A DNA stretch of 27,755 nucleotides, from the IMG/VR virus record IMGVR_UViG_3300028581_003059, positions 1-27,755 of that record; one strand, 5' to 3'. A program made the translations under genes and the position numbers. This stretch comes from a virus. Below the pieces are notes generated by a model. That model was not told the DNA's origin and did no database searches. It saw only the letters and a list, made by a program, of their open reading frames with translations. Shown here piece after piece: positions 13,601-20,613 of the stretch. Numbering within the stretch: the stretch's first letter is position 1; the number at the start of each line of letters is the position of its first letter.

Positions 13601-14171
13601 CGGCATTGGCCCGAAGAAACTCGCTGTCCAGTTAATTTGTTCTTATGACGAAGCGAAAGGATTTTTAGAGGCAAAAAAAGAATTGTATGAAGGCTTTGAG
13701 CAATGGAAAAAGAAGGTTGAAGACACTGCTAAGTTCAAAGGCTATGTGACAACTGCCCTTGGCAACAGGCGACATGTGTTTGAAGGTGTGCTGGACAGAG
13801 ACGAAGGAATACGGTCTGCTACGATTAGACAAGCAATAAATTACCTTATTCAAGGGGTCTGCGCAGACAATCTTAAACGTACCCTGACCGAGATAAGAAA
13901 TCAAAAAGTGCTTGAAAGAACAGGTGCGGTGCTTATTGCCCCGATTTATGATGAACTTGCTATGTCTGTAAACAGCCGACACGCAGCGGAGCTGATTATG
14001 AGTATCCACAAAATTATGACCCGTGACATACCAACCATGCCCGTTCCTATGCTAGCTGAACCCTCTTTAGGGGTTAACTTCGGCGACCAAATAGAAGTCG
14101 GCAGGTTTCCAACGTATGAAAAAATACAGTATGCTATAAGTAAGGCCTTTGAAGTAACTAAGGTCGCCTAA
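10635..14171 (+). CDS. polA: Family A DNA polymerase with 5' nuclease and 3'-5' exonuclease
   Basis: A 1178-residue Pol I-type enzyme, about 250 longer than E. coli Pol I (928). The 5' nuclease domain (about 1-300) has D64, E117/D119/D120, D139/D141 and D191/D194, all metal ligands. The 3'-5' exonuclease has LDWET (D344, E346), a second part near VVIQNALFELTVL and YGADDP. The polymerase motifs are SIDWSQQELR (A, D887), RTAAKPVNFGSTYG (B, K981, F985) and IYDEL (C, D1106). In motif C the usual His before Asp-Glu is Tyr (Y1105). An insertion of about 150 residues (roughly 565-730), largely coiled-coil-like, separates exonuclease and thumb; it contains QKSLF (685-689), a good fit to the beta-clamp binding consensus. 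ATG 10635 follows CGGAGAAAG. It is the likely replicative polymerase. Confidence 0.95.
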   Translation: MITLLDLRGLVIQSLHSGSDGEDRKTAEGAKLNSVEHCLSNFTTNFLLPATEYSRLGDIIAVSDAGNTYRRDLFPAYKANRKSTDEELTGRVNECTEAVCALLKGFGITIAYVAGFEADDVLAYLVEHLKGRKMLHTVDQDLIQLSSHNCSIHIRFVEVDTYKVYNTAKPKKLLMDVLPRHLALYKSIVGDTSDNYVGVKGLGPAKFVHIAETFGLDGLDELIATVSTNDYNGMLSEAIAQTNDPVLRALFDNKEQWHLSWTLANLAPELIETRMNNKFNRITWVNRLPSKEKVCDLLHSTGCDYLLDSVEHLLPTKELITALNPTDLVDLQKKIKDSPFVSLDWETTDTLKHIPFVAASRGREFVDTLSSSITGAGLTYGDNLQYTKYFAFAHADTDNLPLSYLGQILDCIPKEKPVVIQNALFELTVLKNTFKRTIATVHDTKIMASYVDENLSAGLKECSKAYLNYDQIKYRDVIEKGKTMADYSAEHIFQYGADDPLVTAHLYNHYKRVLEIEGTWDFCVANEFGILDTLSDGFIAGVSVDWDELGRQAKEDRETYAEAISGLRKAIRDNQTAENIESGVQRLLIEHTPRVLAAAKASADKRGTEVKESLHEELENKLRHAVTYQEPQEVVTPATPEMVLRVVKPILEQLGLPALVSIESLPAYISLARQEMDSSAIENKQKSLFLEALSEALPHNKSSIKAAGKGRDHPKYLAFKEECLKYMHSTILYTGTELNLDSPVQMNTLLYGILDLPIRIRQAELSKTGKALGLTETASQANYDAVVTALSEDCKEGVWKHTALTNLLTARKCLTRLNMFYDTYPNWKHPIDDLIHPQINSCGTETRRPSGSSPNPLQWPKRGEGVKFRRCIIPNQSLGHDLIVSIDWSQQELRVAAALSNDEALLDCYIGKDVEHILSEDVKKLLGERRLQRFLKSDTKDVHNQTATNILGMTYDQVVAGLESQDKELATRVKAARTAAKPVNFGSTYGIGPKKLAVQLICSYDEAKGFLEAKKELYEGFEQWKKKVEDTAKFKGYVTTALGNRRHVFEGVLDRDEGIRSATIRQAINYLIQGVCADNLKRTLTEIRNQKVLERTGAVLIAPIYDELAMSVNSRHAAELIMSIHKIMTRDIPTMPVPMLAEPSLGVNFGDQIEVGRFPTYEKIQYAISKAFEVTKVA

Positions 14172-14183
14172 CAGGAGACAATA

Positions 14184-14909
14184 ATGACTATATTAGTTAT
14201 GCTAGACACAGAAACAACAGGACTTAATCACAAGATTGATGACATCTGCCAATTTGCCGCCATTGTCACTTACGAAGGCTGCGAAGACGCACAAATACAG
14301 GTAATCTCAACCCTGTGCAAGCCTTCTACACCTATCCCGAAAGAAGTCGAAGCGTTGCACGGGATAAGCAACGACATGGTAAAAAACAGCCTTACATCCT
14401 CTGAAGTTATTAAAGAATTTGCAGAGGAGATATACACGTTAGCGAAGCGTGAAACAGTAGTGCTAGGAGGGCACAATGTCGTCTTTGACCAAAGATTTTT
14501 GATGAAATATTCTGAGAGTCTTTATCGAGCAGATACTATCTGTACTATGAGAATCGCGAGACGTTATTTTGAAGGTGCTCAAAACCATAAATTAGGTTAC
14601 CTATACCGAGACTTTGCTAAGCTACACAGCCCAAGAACAAGCAAAGAACACGATGCTTTATCTGACGTATGGATGAGCTATGAGCTACTAAGGTTTTGGA
14701 TGCAGAGGGACAACATAACACAGTCCTACGGCGAACTATCCCTACTGCTCAACACACCTAAAAATATCGGAAACATGCCTTTTGGAAAACATAAAGGAAA
14801 AGCAATGGTGGATCTCCCTGTTAGCTATCTACAATGGGTGGTAGAGCAACCTAGCATTGACTTCGATGTCAAACACACTGCAAGAAGATTATTACATGGG
14901 AACAACTAA
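14184..14909 (+). CDS. DnaQ-like 3'-5' exonuclease fused to DUF3820
   Basis: A 241-residue two-domain protein. Residues 1-175 form a DEDDh exonuclease: LDTETTG (D8, E10), HNVVFDQRF (D102) and HDALSD (H156, D161), the same layout as the epsilon proofreading subunit. Residues 199-240 (FGKHKGKAMVDLPVSYLQWVV onward) match DUF3820, a short domain of unknown function that starts with an FGK-KGK pattern. The start ATG 14184 has CAGGAG upstream, 12 bases after the polymerase stop, so it is co-translated with it. Since the polymerase already has a proofreading domain, this enzyme may instead trim ends or supply extra proofreading. Its end overlaps the nuclease start by 14 bases. Confidence 0.87.
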   Translation: MTILVMLDTETTGLNHKIDDICQFAAIVTYEGCEDAQIQVISTLCKPSTPIPKEVEALHGISNDMVKNSLTSSEVIKEFAEEIYTLAKRETVVLGGHNVVFDQRFLMKYSESLYRADTICTMRIARRYFEGAQNHKLGYLYRDFAKLHSPRTSKEHDALSDVWMSYELLRFWMQRDNITQSYGELSLLLNTPKNIGNMPFGKHKGKAMVDLPVSYLQWVVEQPSIDFDVKHTARRLLHGNN

Positions 14910-15405
14910 CAATTCAGGTAAGAAACTAGAAGCCGCAGTGCAAGAAGCCCTGCGGCTTCACCAAGTACAATTTAAAAGCCATTTTTTCAGACTCTATGAT
15001 GCCACATCTTCAGGAGGTAGAGGACACACCCAAGCAGGGGACTTTGTCTGGCTCGCCCGTGCCGAAGCCTTACTTATAGAATGCAAAAGCACCGAGACAG
15101 GTAAAGACTTGCTTCAGTTAGTTTCTAGCTCAAAGAAGAATAGAGAGCAGCTACCTAGACACAAGGTCTGGAACCTTTCAGGACATAAAAGCTTATATAT
15201 TTACGGAAATCTACTCAGCCAGCAAACAGCGATTTATTGGGGACTGGATGTAATAGCAGGGGTACAAAACAAACACGCTATCCTCCCTGTAGTTTTTGGG
15301 GAGTTCAGCAACCTACCTAACCAAATAAAATGCGTGTATGCGCACTTAGAAGGCACATATGGAAAAAAAGTTATTCTTGCTAATCAAGCACTTGGGAATC
15401 AGTAG
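14896..15405 (+). CDS. PD-(D/E)XK-type nuclease, resolvase-like
   Basis: A 169-residue protein with the signature of the restriction-endonuclease fold: E12 in the first helix, AGDFVWL with D49, then LLIECKSTE with E62 and K64. The order E, D, E-x-K and the length fit small structure-specific nucleases such as archaeal Hjc-type Holliday junction resolvases, but an end-nuclease is also possible. I chose ATG 14896 over ATG 14857 because the earlier start would overlap the exonuclease by 53 bases; both have weak ribosome sites. It ends in TAG. The neighbours (DnaQ, SbcCD) suggest a role in recombination or end processing. Confidence 0.7.
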   Translation: MGTTNNSGKKLEAAVQEALRLHQVQFKSHFFRLYDATSSGGRGHTQAGDFVWLARAEALLIECKSTETGKDLLQLVSSSKKNREQLPRHKVWNLSGHKSLYIYGNLLSQQTAIYWGLDVIAGVQNKHAILPVVFGEFSNLPNQIKCVYAHLEGTYGKKVILANQALGNQ

Positions 15406-16000
15406 ATCTATCCGCGCAGGGGGGATGGTGTGTACTAATTTACAAACTTCTGGAGAGGTTTTATATATAGAATCTGGGCAAGTAGAAGTAACCCACTACT
15501 CCACAAACCCAGAAAAACTTAACTCAATAGGAGACATAAAAGAGGCAGGCAGCTGGATAGGGTTGGCCACAGCACTGCACGAAACCTGTACACATTGGGT
15601 AGAGGCAACAGCTCAGACGGATTGCTGTGTGGTGGTAATTAATGCTGTGAACCTACTTCAGCACTTAGCCGTTGCAAACTCACCCTGTTTCTCGCTCGTA
15701 GCAAAGATACTAGCTAAAGAAGCTGCTGAAACCACCAATAGTTTTAAACAATACATTTTAGAGGATTCTTTTGAAAGGTTTTGCACAAGCTTAAAAAAAG
15801 CAAGCGAATTGGGAATACACAGTAAAACCTCCTGCAAACTCCCTTACACTCCTGACGATATAGCCCGCTTTACTGGCAACTCAAAAGAGATGACGAGACG
15901 GTACACTGTGCGCTTAATTAAAGAGGAGAGGGCGTATCTTGACAACGAAAGAAAAATCCACCTTATTGGAGATTTACATGAACAACCTGTTTTGGTCTGA
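15359..16000 (+). CDS. Crp/Fnr-like transcription regulator
   Basis: A 213-residue protein with a cyclic-nucleotide-binding-like beta roll (about 15-105: TSGEVLYIESGQVEV, then SWIGLATALHETCTHWVEATAQTDC), a dimer helix (about 115-145) and a C-terminal winged helix with YTPDDIARFTGNSKEMTRRYTVRL as the recognition element. In the region matching the Crp phosphate-binding cassette, the Glu and Arg that contact cAMP are not visible and the loop is about two residues shorter, so cAMP binding is unlikely. There is no N-terminal Fe-S Cys cluster as in Fnr. It overlaps the nuclease gene by 47 bases. Phage-encoded Crp-like proteins are unusual; it is the obvious candidate to bind repeated dyads in this genome. 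Confidence 0.82.
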   Translation: MEKKLFLLIKHLGISRSIRAGGMVCTNLQTSGEVLYIESGQVEVTHYSTNPEKLNSIGDIKEAGSWIGLATALHETCTHWVEATAQTDCCVVVINAVNLLQHLAVANSPCFSLVAKILAKEAAETTNSFKQYILEDSFERFCTSLKKASELGIHSKTSCKLPYTPDDIARFTGNSKEMTRRYTVRLIKEERAYLDNERKIHLIGDLHEQPVLV

Positions 16001-17012
16001 CCCACACATAGGGGTAAGTAGAGCTTCTCACACCACACCTATTTCTCGTAAGGCACTTCAAGACGCTGTATACCTACAAGCCCTCGCCTTAGCAAAGAGC
16101 GTTGAATGCAGTGTCTGTCTTGGCGATTTATTTGACACGACTGAGAATTCTGAAGCCGTGATACAGCAAGGAGCCACCATTGCTTCAGCTTGTCGCCTGC
16201 TTCTTGCAGGCAACCATGATTTACCCAACAGGGAAAATAAACTAAGCTCTTTACAGTTACTGAAAAGCTTAGGAATGAGGTCAATCGTCCTAAGCGAGGA
16301 AGGTCACCGCTACCGCGTTGACGTTATCTGCGGGGTTTCTTTTGTATCAGTGCCTCACCAGCTCTCACAAGAGCTATTCATGCAGGCACTTAACGATTTA
16401 ATAGAAGGCTTTTCTGCAGAGGAACCACAAGTGTTGCTGTTGCATTGCAATTATGACTCACCCTTTATTAGCGACACCACCTCGTTAAACCTAACAAAAG
16501 ACAACGCAGAACGGCTGCTGACACGATTTTCTCATATTTTGATCGGGCACGAACACACCGCAAGGTCTGACCTATCGGGAAGGGTGCAGCTTTTAGGCAA
16601 CACGCACCCCACATCTTTTTCAGATATCTCAGATAAATTTAGCTGGAGCTTTAAGGTAGAAGGCGGCAAGCTTTCTTTTATCTCCCAGCTAATTTGGTCT
16701 AAGGCTAAAGGCTTCAAGGAGCTTTCATGGGAGATTCTGTTGGCAGGTCAAGAGCAAACTGACGCAAGTTTTATTGATATTACAGGGGTTGCGCCTGTAG
16801 CTAAGCTGCCAGAGATAGCCAAAGCTATTCAGAAGCTGTGGCAGGTGCTGCACAATCCTTACATGATCAGAAACAACGTAAAAGTAGAAAGGGAAGTCAT
16901 CGAGGCAGGAGATGTGCAGAAGTCCCTAAATATCCCTGCTAGGATTTCTCTGTCTTTAAAAGACTCCCCTTTGCTCCCACTGTGGGAAGACTACCTCAAG
17001 GAGGTCCAATGA
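15978..17012 (+). CDS. sbcD: SbcD/Mre11-like nuclease subunit
   Basis: A 344-residue calcineurin-like phosphoesterase. All metal motifs are present: FWSDPHIG (D8, H10), CLGDLFD (D50), AGNHD (N79, H80, D81), LLLHCNYD and LIGHEHTA. With SbcC it would cut hairpins and protein-blocked or broken DNA ends; in phages the pair (T4 gp47/gp46) drives recombination-dependent replication. I chose ATG 15978, with TTGGAGATT upstream, rather than ATG 15939, which overlaps the regulator by 62 bases. The chosen start still overlaps it by 23 bases. Its stop overlaps the ATG of the first small membrane protein. A GGTCTGACC site falls on codons 6-9, at the catalytic SDP, and a second on codons 196-199. Confidence 0.9.
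   Translation: MNNLFWSDPHIGVSRASHTTPISRKALQDAVYLQALALAKSVECSVCLGDLFDTTENSEAVIQQGATIASACRLLLAGNHDLPNRENKLSSLQLLKSLGMRSIVLSEEGHRYRVDVICGVSFVSVPHQLSQELFMQALNDLIEGFSAEEPQVLLLHCNYDSPFISDTTSLNLTKDNAERLLTRFSHILIGHEHTARSDLSGRVQLLGNTHPTSFSDISDKFSWSFKVEGGKLSFISQLIWSKAKGFKELSWEILLAGQEQTDASFIDITGVAPVAKLPEIAKAIQKLWQVLHNPYMIRNNVKVEREVIEAGDVQKSLNIPARISLSLKDSPLLPLWEDYLKEVQ
16563..16573. repeat. GGTCWGACC site with extended arms
   Basis: AGGTC-T-GACCT inside sbcD, one base longer on each side than the 9-base core. It is the second site in this gene; the other is at 15994-16002, 570 bases away. Confidence 0.5.
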
Positions 17013-17227
17013 TGGAGAAAGTATTTTTATTTATTATTTTTGTTAGTGCCATAACCTTATCAAAATTACTTATCGATATGTATTGCGAAATAGGGATACT
17101 CACAATAAAAGAATTAAGTAAAAAAAGTCTACTTGCTCTCACAATAGTGTTGATTACACCTATAGGGTTGACACTATTTCTTTATAAAAAATTCTCGTTA
17201 TGGAACTTCAAAAGGCGCAATAAATGA
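17012..17227 (+). CDS. Small membrane protein between sbcD and sbcC (first)
   Basis: A 71-residue protein with two hydrophobic segments, about 4-20 (VFLFIIFVSAITLSKLL) and 46-65 (LLALTIVLITPIGLTLFLY), and a basic tail KKFSLWNFKRRNK. It is probably a two-span inner-membrane protein with its basic end in the cytoplasm. A very strong AAGGAGGT site (16998-17005) precedes it; ATG 17012 gives the better 6-base spacing, though ATG 17009 is possible. The ATG overlaps the sbcD stop. The strong site contrasts with the weak ones around it and suggests high expression. I recognise no family; holin-like or superinfection-exclusion roles are guesses. Confidence 0.7.
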   Translation: MEKVFLFIIFVSAITLSKLLIDMYCEIGILTIKELSKKSLLALTIVLITPIGLTLFLYKKFSLWNFKRRNK

Positions 17228-17451
17228 TGTTTATATTTGTATATCTGTTGGCAAGCTTGGCAGTGCTGACGTATCTGACCCTCACCTCTTCAGCAGACCC
17301 GACTGAGGAAGGTGGGGACAAACTGGCAGAGGATATTATGTCTTGGACCTTACTAAGCCTAACTACCCCTCTATATCTTGTCCTGGTTATTATCGTTAAA
17401 CTTATTGAATCTACAGAGAAACTTATTTTCGGAGCTAAACATGTTGAGTAA
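17224..17451 (+). CDS. Small membrane protein between sbcD and sbcC (second)
   Basis: A 75-residue protein with hydrophobic segments at about 2-21 (MFIFVYLLASLAVLTYLTL) and 42-60 (TLLSLTTPLYLVLVIIVKL), joined by an acidic loop (DPTEEGGDKLAED). It probably spans the membrane twice. The gene overlaps its upstream neighbour at ATGATG and overlaps sbcC by 11 bases, so all four genes are translationally coupled. It shares topology, but not clear sequence, with the preceding protein; the two could form a hetero-oligomer. Its family is unknown. Confidence 0.7.
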   Translation: MMFIFVYLLASLAVLTYLTLTSSADPTEEGGDKLAEDIMSWTLLSLTTPLYLVLVIIVKLIESTEKLIFGAKHVE

Positions 17452-19597
17452 CTTACAACTAAAAAACTTTAAACGTCACGAAGCCCTCGACCTTGTTTTT
17501 GAAGAAGAGCTGAATACATTGACAGGAGAAAATGCGTCAGGCAAGTCTTCTATACTAAAGGCTATCCTGTACAGCTTGTTCGGAGTAGCCGCAGCGGGGG
17601 CAAAAGACCACCTATGGAAGTGGGGAGCAGAAGGGAAACGCTCGGTGGCCTTGGCTATCACCCTGCCAGACTATGGCAGAGTAGCAGTTACTCGCACCGT
17701 TACAGGTGCGACGATTCTTACCGAAGACGGAAGAGTGCTTGCATCAGGCCAGACAGCGGTAACAAAGTTTATCGAGGATGCGTTAGGCATGGCGGTAAAA
17801 GACCTTAGAACCCTTTGTTATTCACCACAAGGCGAGACACAAGGCTTATTAAGTATGGGGCCTGCGGTACTCCAGCAGAAGGTTGAAAGCCTTTCACGGG
17901 CAGACGTAGTTGATAACGTACTGACTAAAATAAGTACAGACATAGCAAAATACGATGGCAAGCTAGAGGGGTTACTTGTAGACCTAGGTTTAGAGGAGAT
18001 TACAACGAAAATCGCAGACTTGGATGGCTTCATCTTCTATAAAAACGAAGAGTTGTCTGGGGTTATACCGCAAGAGGTGTCCCTGCAACGCGCCAAAACT
18101 GCTTTAGTCGTAAAAGGGCGCACAGCACAAGAAGAGCTAAGCAAATGGAAGCTGTTAACCAATTCACTGGCCTCCCTTAACCTAACAGCCGAAGAGATTC
18201 AGCAAGAGATAAGTAGGGAGAAGGCTCTGCTAACAGACAACACTGCGGCGATGACGCGAGAATCAAAAGAAAGATACACAACATCACTAAAGCTAGCCGC
18301 ACTGCTTACTGAAAAAACCGCTAAGATACGTGCCGCAACTACGGCAGCCACCACACGCAAAGGCTTAGAAGAGGACATTGCTGGTTACACCTCCACCTTA
18401 GTGGTTTGTGAGCGTAGGATTGCTGAAAATGCCCAAGTGAAGTGGTGGATAGAAAAAGAAGAGGTTGCACTAGCTGCCTTGTCTGCTGACTTATCTGAGA
18501 CAGAAAAAAGCTTAGCAGGATATAAAGAGATGCTACACAAAGGCGTGTGCCCTACTTGCAAACAGCTCACTGCAGAGATTGATATAGCCTACTGCACCGC
18601 CCAAGCTCAGGAGCTTCAAGAGAAACTATCCACCCTTCAAGAATCAAAAAGAGCTATGTCGAGCAAGCTGGCGGAATTACTTAAAACCCTTCAACCGCTG
18701 CCAATGGACTACGATAAATGCAGAATTTTATTGACGGACAGGTCAGCCAGCCTTGCTGCACTTCCTGAAACCGACCAACTAGAGCTAGCCGTGTGGGTAA
18801 ATGATAGAGCTGAGTTAGTAAAGGAAAGCGAAGATAACGAAGTACGCCTCACCAACCTTACCAAATTGCTTAATAGAGACGCTATTATTTCAAAAGGCAT
18901 AGACACTAACCAACAACAGTATCAAGCCATATTACGCAAAATAGACGTACTACAAGCTGAGCTTGCTCCTTTGCTGGACAACAGCGAACAGATTGAAGCC
19001 ATTACCTTAGAGCTGAAGCAGGTTGAGGCTGAATTAGCTCAGGTGGGCCTATGTAGATCGTCACTTGAAGCAGAGGTAACGATAGGTAAAGAGAGACTCG
19101 CTATTGCAAAGAAAGAACTTGAGAGGGTCAAAGCTGTCCTGAAGGAAAAAGAGGGTACGCTTAAGGTAAAATCAGACACAGAATCCCTGCAGAAGTTTTT
19201 ACGTAAGAACCGTGCGGCGTTCGCAGGGGACATATGGCAAGACTTACTCTCTTATGCCAGCTCATTAGTGGCCTCCACAACTGAAGGCAGACTGAGTGGG
19301 TTGTCCCGCTCGACAAGAGGGGACTTTACCGTAGAGGAATGGGACAAAACAATCCCTGTCACCGAAGCATCTGGAGCGCAAAAGTCAATTATTGGCTTAG
19401 CAGTAAGAGCAGCAATGGCTAAGACCTTTTACGGAAAAGGCTTGTTTTTACTGCTAGACGAAGTGTCTTCTGACGCCTCTGACGCAAACGCAGCCGCCAT
19501 AGCAGGAATGCTTAAAGGGTTAGATATGCAAGTAATCAGTGTCACGCACAGACAGGGTGAAGCAAGTAACGCAGGAACCATTATTAACTTAGACTAA
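17441..19597 (+). CDS. sbcC: SbcC/Rad50-like ATPase subunit
   Basis: A 718-residue SMC-like protein, short for SbcC (about 1050 in E. coli) because its coiled coils are shorter; this is nearer phage gp46 size. The N-terminus has GENASGKSS (Walker A, K35). The centre has long coiled-coil sequence with the zinc hook CPTC (C370, C373). The C-terminus has EASGAQKSIIGLAV (ABC signature), LFLLLDEVSSD (Walker B, D673 and E674) and VISVTHR. It would bind and unwind DNA ends and gate the SbcD nuclease. I chose ATG 17441, which has GGAG six bases upstream; an earlier in-frame ATG 17378 would overlap the membrane gene by 74 bases. Confidence 0.92.
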   Translation: MLSNLQLKNFKRHEALDLVFEEELNTLTGENASGKSSILKAILYSLFGVAAAGAKDHLWKWGAEGKRSVALAITLPDYGRVAVTRTVTGATILTEDGRVLASGQTAVTKFIEDALGMAVKDLRTLCYSPQGETQGLLSMGPAVLQQKVESLSRADVVDNVLTKISTDIAKYDGKLEGLLVDLGLEEITTKIADLDGFIFYKNEELSGVIPQEVSLQRAKTALVVKGRTAQEELSKWKLLTNSLASLNLTAEEIQQEISREKALLTDNTAAMTRESKERYTTSLKLAALLTEKTAKIRAATTAATTRKGLEEDIAGYTSTLVVCERRIAENAQVKWWIEKEEVALAALSADLSETEKSLAGYKEMLHKGVCPTCKQLTAEIDIAYCTAQAQELQEKLSTLQESKRAMSSKLAELLKTLQPLPMDYDKCRILLTDRSASLAALPETDQLELAVWVNDRAELVKESEDNEVRLTNLTKLLNRDAIISKGIDTNQQQYQAILRKIDVLQAELAPLLDNSEQIEAITLELKQVEAELAQVGLCRSSLEAEVTIGKERLAIAKKELERVKAVLKEKEGTLKVKSDTESLQKFLRKNRAAFAGDIWQDLLSYASSLVASTTEGRLSGLSRSTRGDFTVEEWDKTIPVTEASGAQKSIIGLAVRAAMAKTFYGKGLFLLLDEVSSDASDANAAAIAGMLKGLDMQVISVTHRQGEASNAGTIINLD

Positions 19598-19607
19598 AGG
19601 AAACACC

Positions 19608-20108
19608 GTGAACAACACTCGATACAAACAACTCTCTGAAAACACAGAAAAAAAATTCCCTGATGGGTTGTCGCTGCCTGTGGATATATTTAAAGACCTG
19701 CAAGAATCCCTCCATGTATTTAATGATATAGCCAACACCGTAGACGGGATTAAGAAGCACATTATCTACAAGCCTATAGATACAGCAGGTAAAACCTGTT
19801 TACTGCTTACGCAGGCACAGATAGAGATTCTTCATGCGGTATTGGGTATGCTGACGGAAGTTTCTGAGGTACTGGATCTTTTGTTGATTAAAAACATACT
19901 GGATATAGACAAACAACATCTCTCGGAAGAACTAGGTGACCTCATGTGGTACGTGCAAATAATCCTACGAAATACGGACTTAGAAATGAGCGACATTAAT
20001 GAAATAAACATCAAAAAGCTTGCGGCACGCTTTCCTAACAAGTTTTGTTCCGAACGCGCTTTGAAGCGAGATTTGGAGAACGAAAAACAAGCAATGGGAT
20101 CAATATGA
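19608..20108 (+). CDS. MazG-like nucleotide pyrophosphohydrolase
   Basis: A 166-residue protein whose C-terminal part (about 73-155) matches the all-alpha MazG/dUTPase group: TEVSEVLD gives the E84-x2-E87 pair and SEELGDLMWY gives E108-x2-D111, which bind Mg in this fold. AARFPNKFCSERAL near the end is also typical. The first 70 residues are an extra helical segment. The enzyme would hydrolyse (d)NTPs or a signalling nucleotide such as ppGpp; the substrate cannot be read from sequence. The start is GTG 19608 after AAAGGAAAC. It lies just after sbcC and overlaps the deaminase start by 4 bases, forming a nucleotide-pool pair. Confidence 0.8.
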   Translation: MNNTRYKQLSENTEKKFPDGLSLPVDIFKDLQESLHVFNDIANTVDGIKKHIIYKPIDTAGKTCLLLTQAQIEILHAVLGMLTEVSEVLDLLLIKNILDIDKQHLSEELGDLMWYVQIILRNTDLEMSDINEINIKKLAARFPNKFCSERALKRDLENEKQAMGSI

Positions 20109-20608
20109 AGCTTATTACAGGTGCAGCCTTACGTGCTTTTGCCTCAGACCACATAGCAGGATACCTACCTAGCTTAGTAGGGGTAACGGAAGTAGATATA
20201 CGAGTAGGAGAGAGTATCCGCATCTACCCAAGCACCTTACAAAAAGACACGGTAGACCTTACTGCCACCACCAGTGACCTGCTTTTTATCACTAAACCTA
20301 TACTGGAGAGTGGAGTTTATTTGAAACCAAGAGAGTTTATCCTGCTGCAATCGCACGAGTTCTTTACCATGCCTAGCCACGTACAAGGTATGCTGACTTT
20401 ACGCTCTTGGGCAGCCAAGTCTGGGTTGTCGCAAACGGCCTCACTAATACTGAAGCCAAACTGGAAGGGCAACCTTATACTGGAGCTGACCAATGATCTG
20501 TCTCTGGTAACGCTAGTCATAAAAAAGGGTTTACCTATTGCGCAGACTCAATTTTATGACATCAGCGAAGACTTAGAGCTGGGCAATTACACAGAAACAC
20601 AGTGGTGA
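20105..20608 (+). CDS. dcd: dCTP deaminase-like protein (dUTPase superfamily)
   Basis: A 167-residue protein of the trimeric dCTP deaminase/dUTPase fold. Key stretches are LTLRSWAAKSGL (R100, S101; matching RSSLARLGL), LKPNWKGNLILELTND (matching IDPGWSGCIVLEFYN, with the catalytic Glu kept as E127) and KKGLPIAQTQF. The Glu argues for a deaminase rather than a plain dUTPase. The Arg of the RSS-x2-R motif is Lys here (K105), so activity could be altered. The product dUTP would feed dTMP synthesis. I chose ATG 20105, overlapping the MazG stop (ATGA), over ATG 20045, which lies well inside the MazG gene. Confidence 0.82.
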   Translation: MKLITGAALRAFASDHIAGYLPSLVGVTEVDIRVGESIRIYPSTLQKDTVDLTATTSDLLFITKPILESGVYLKPREFILLQSHEFFTMPSHVQGMLTLRSWAAKSGLSQTASLILKPNWKGNLILELTNDLSLVTLVIKKGLPIAQTQFYDISEDLELGNYTETQW

Positions 20609-20613
20609 GCCTC

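Noticed and set aside
15939-15977. Upstream ATG for sbcD at 15939, adding 13 residues
   Set aside because: The resulting N-terminus adds nothing conserved; ATG 15978 has a good ribosome site and starts directly at the first nuclease motif.
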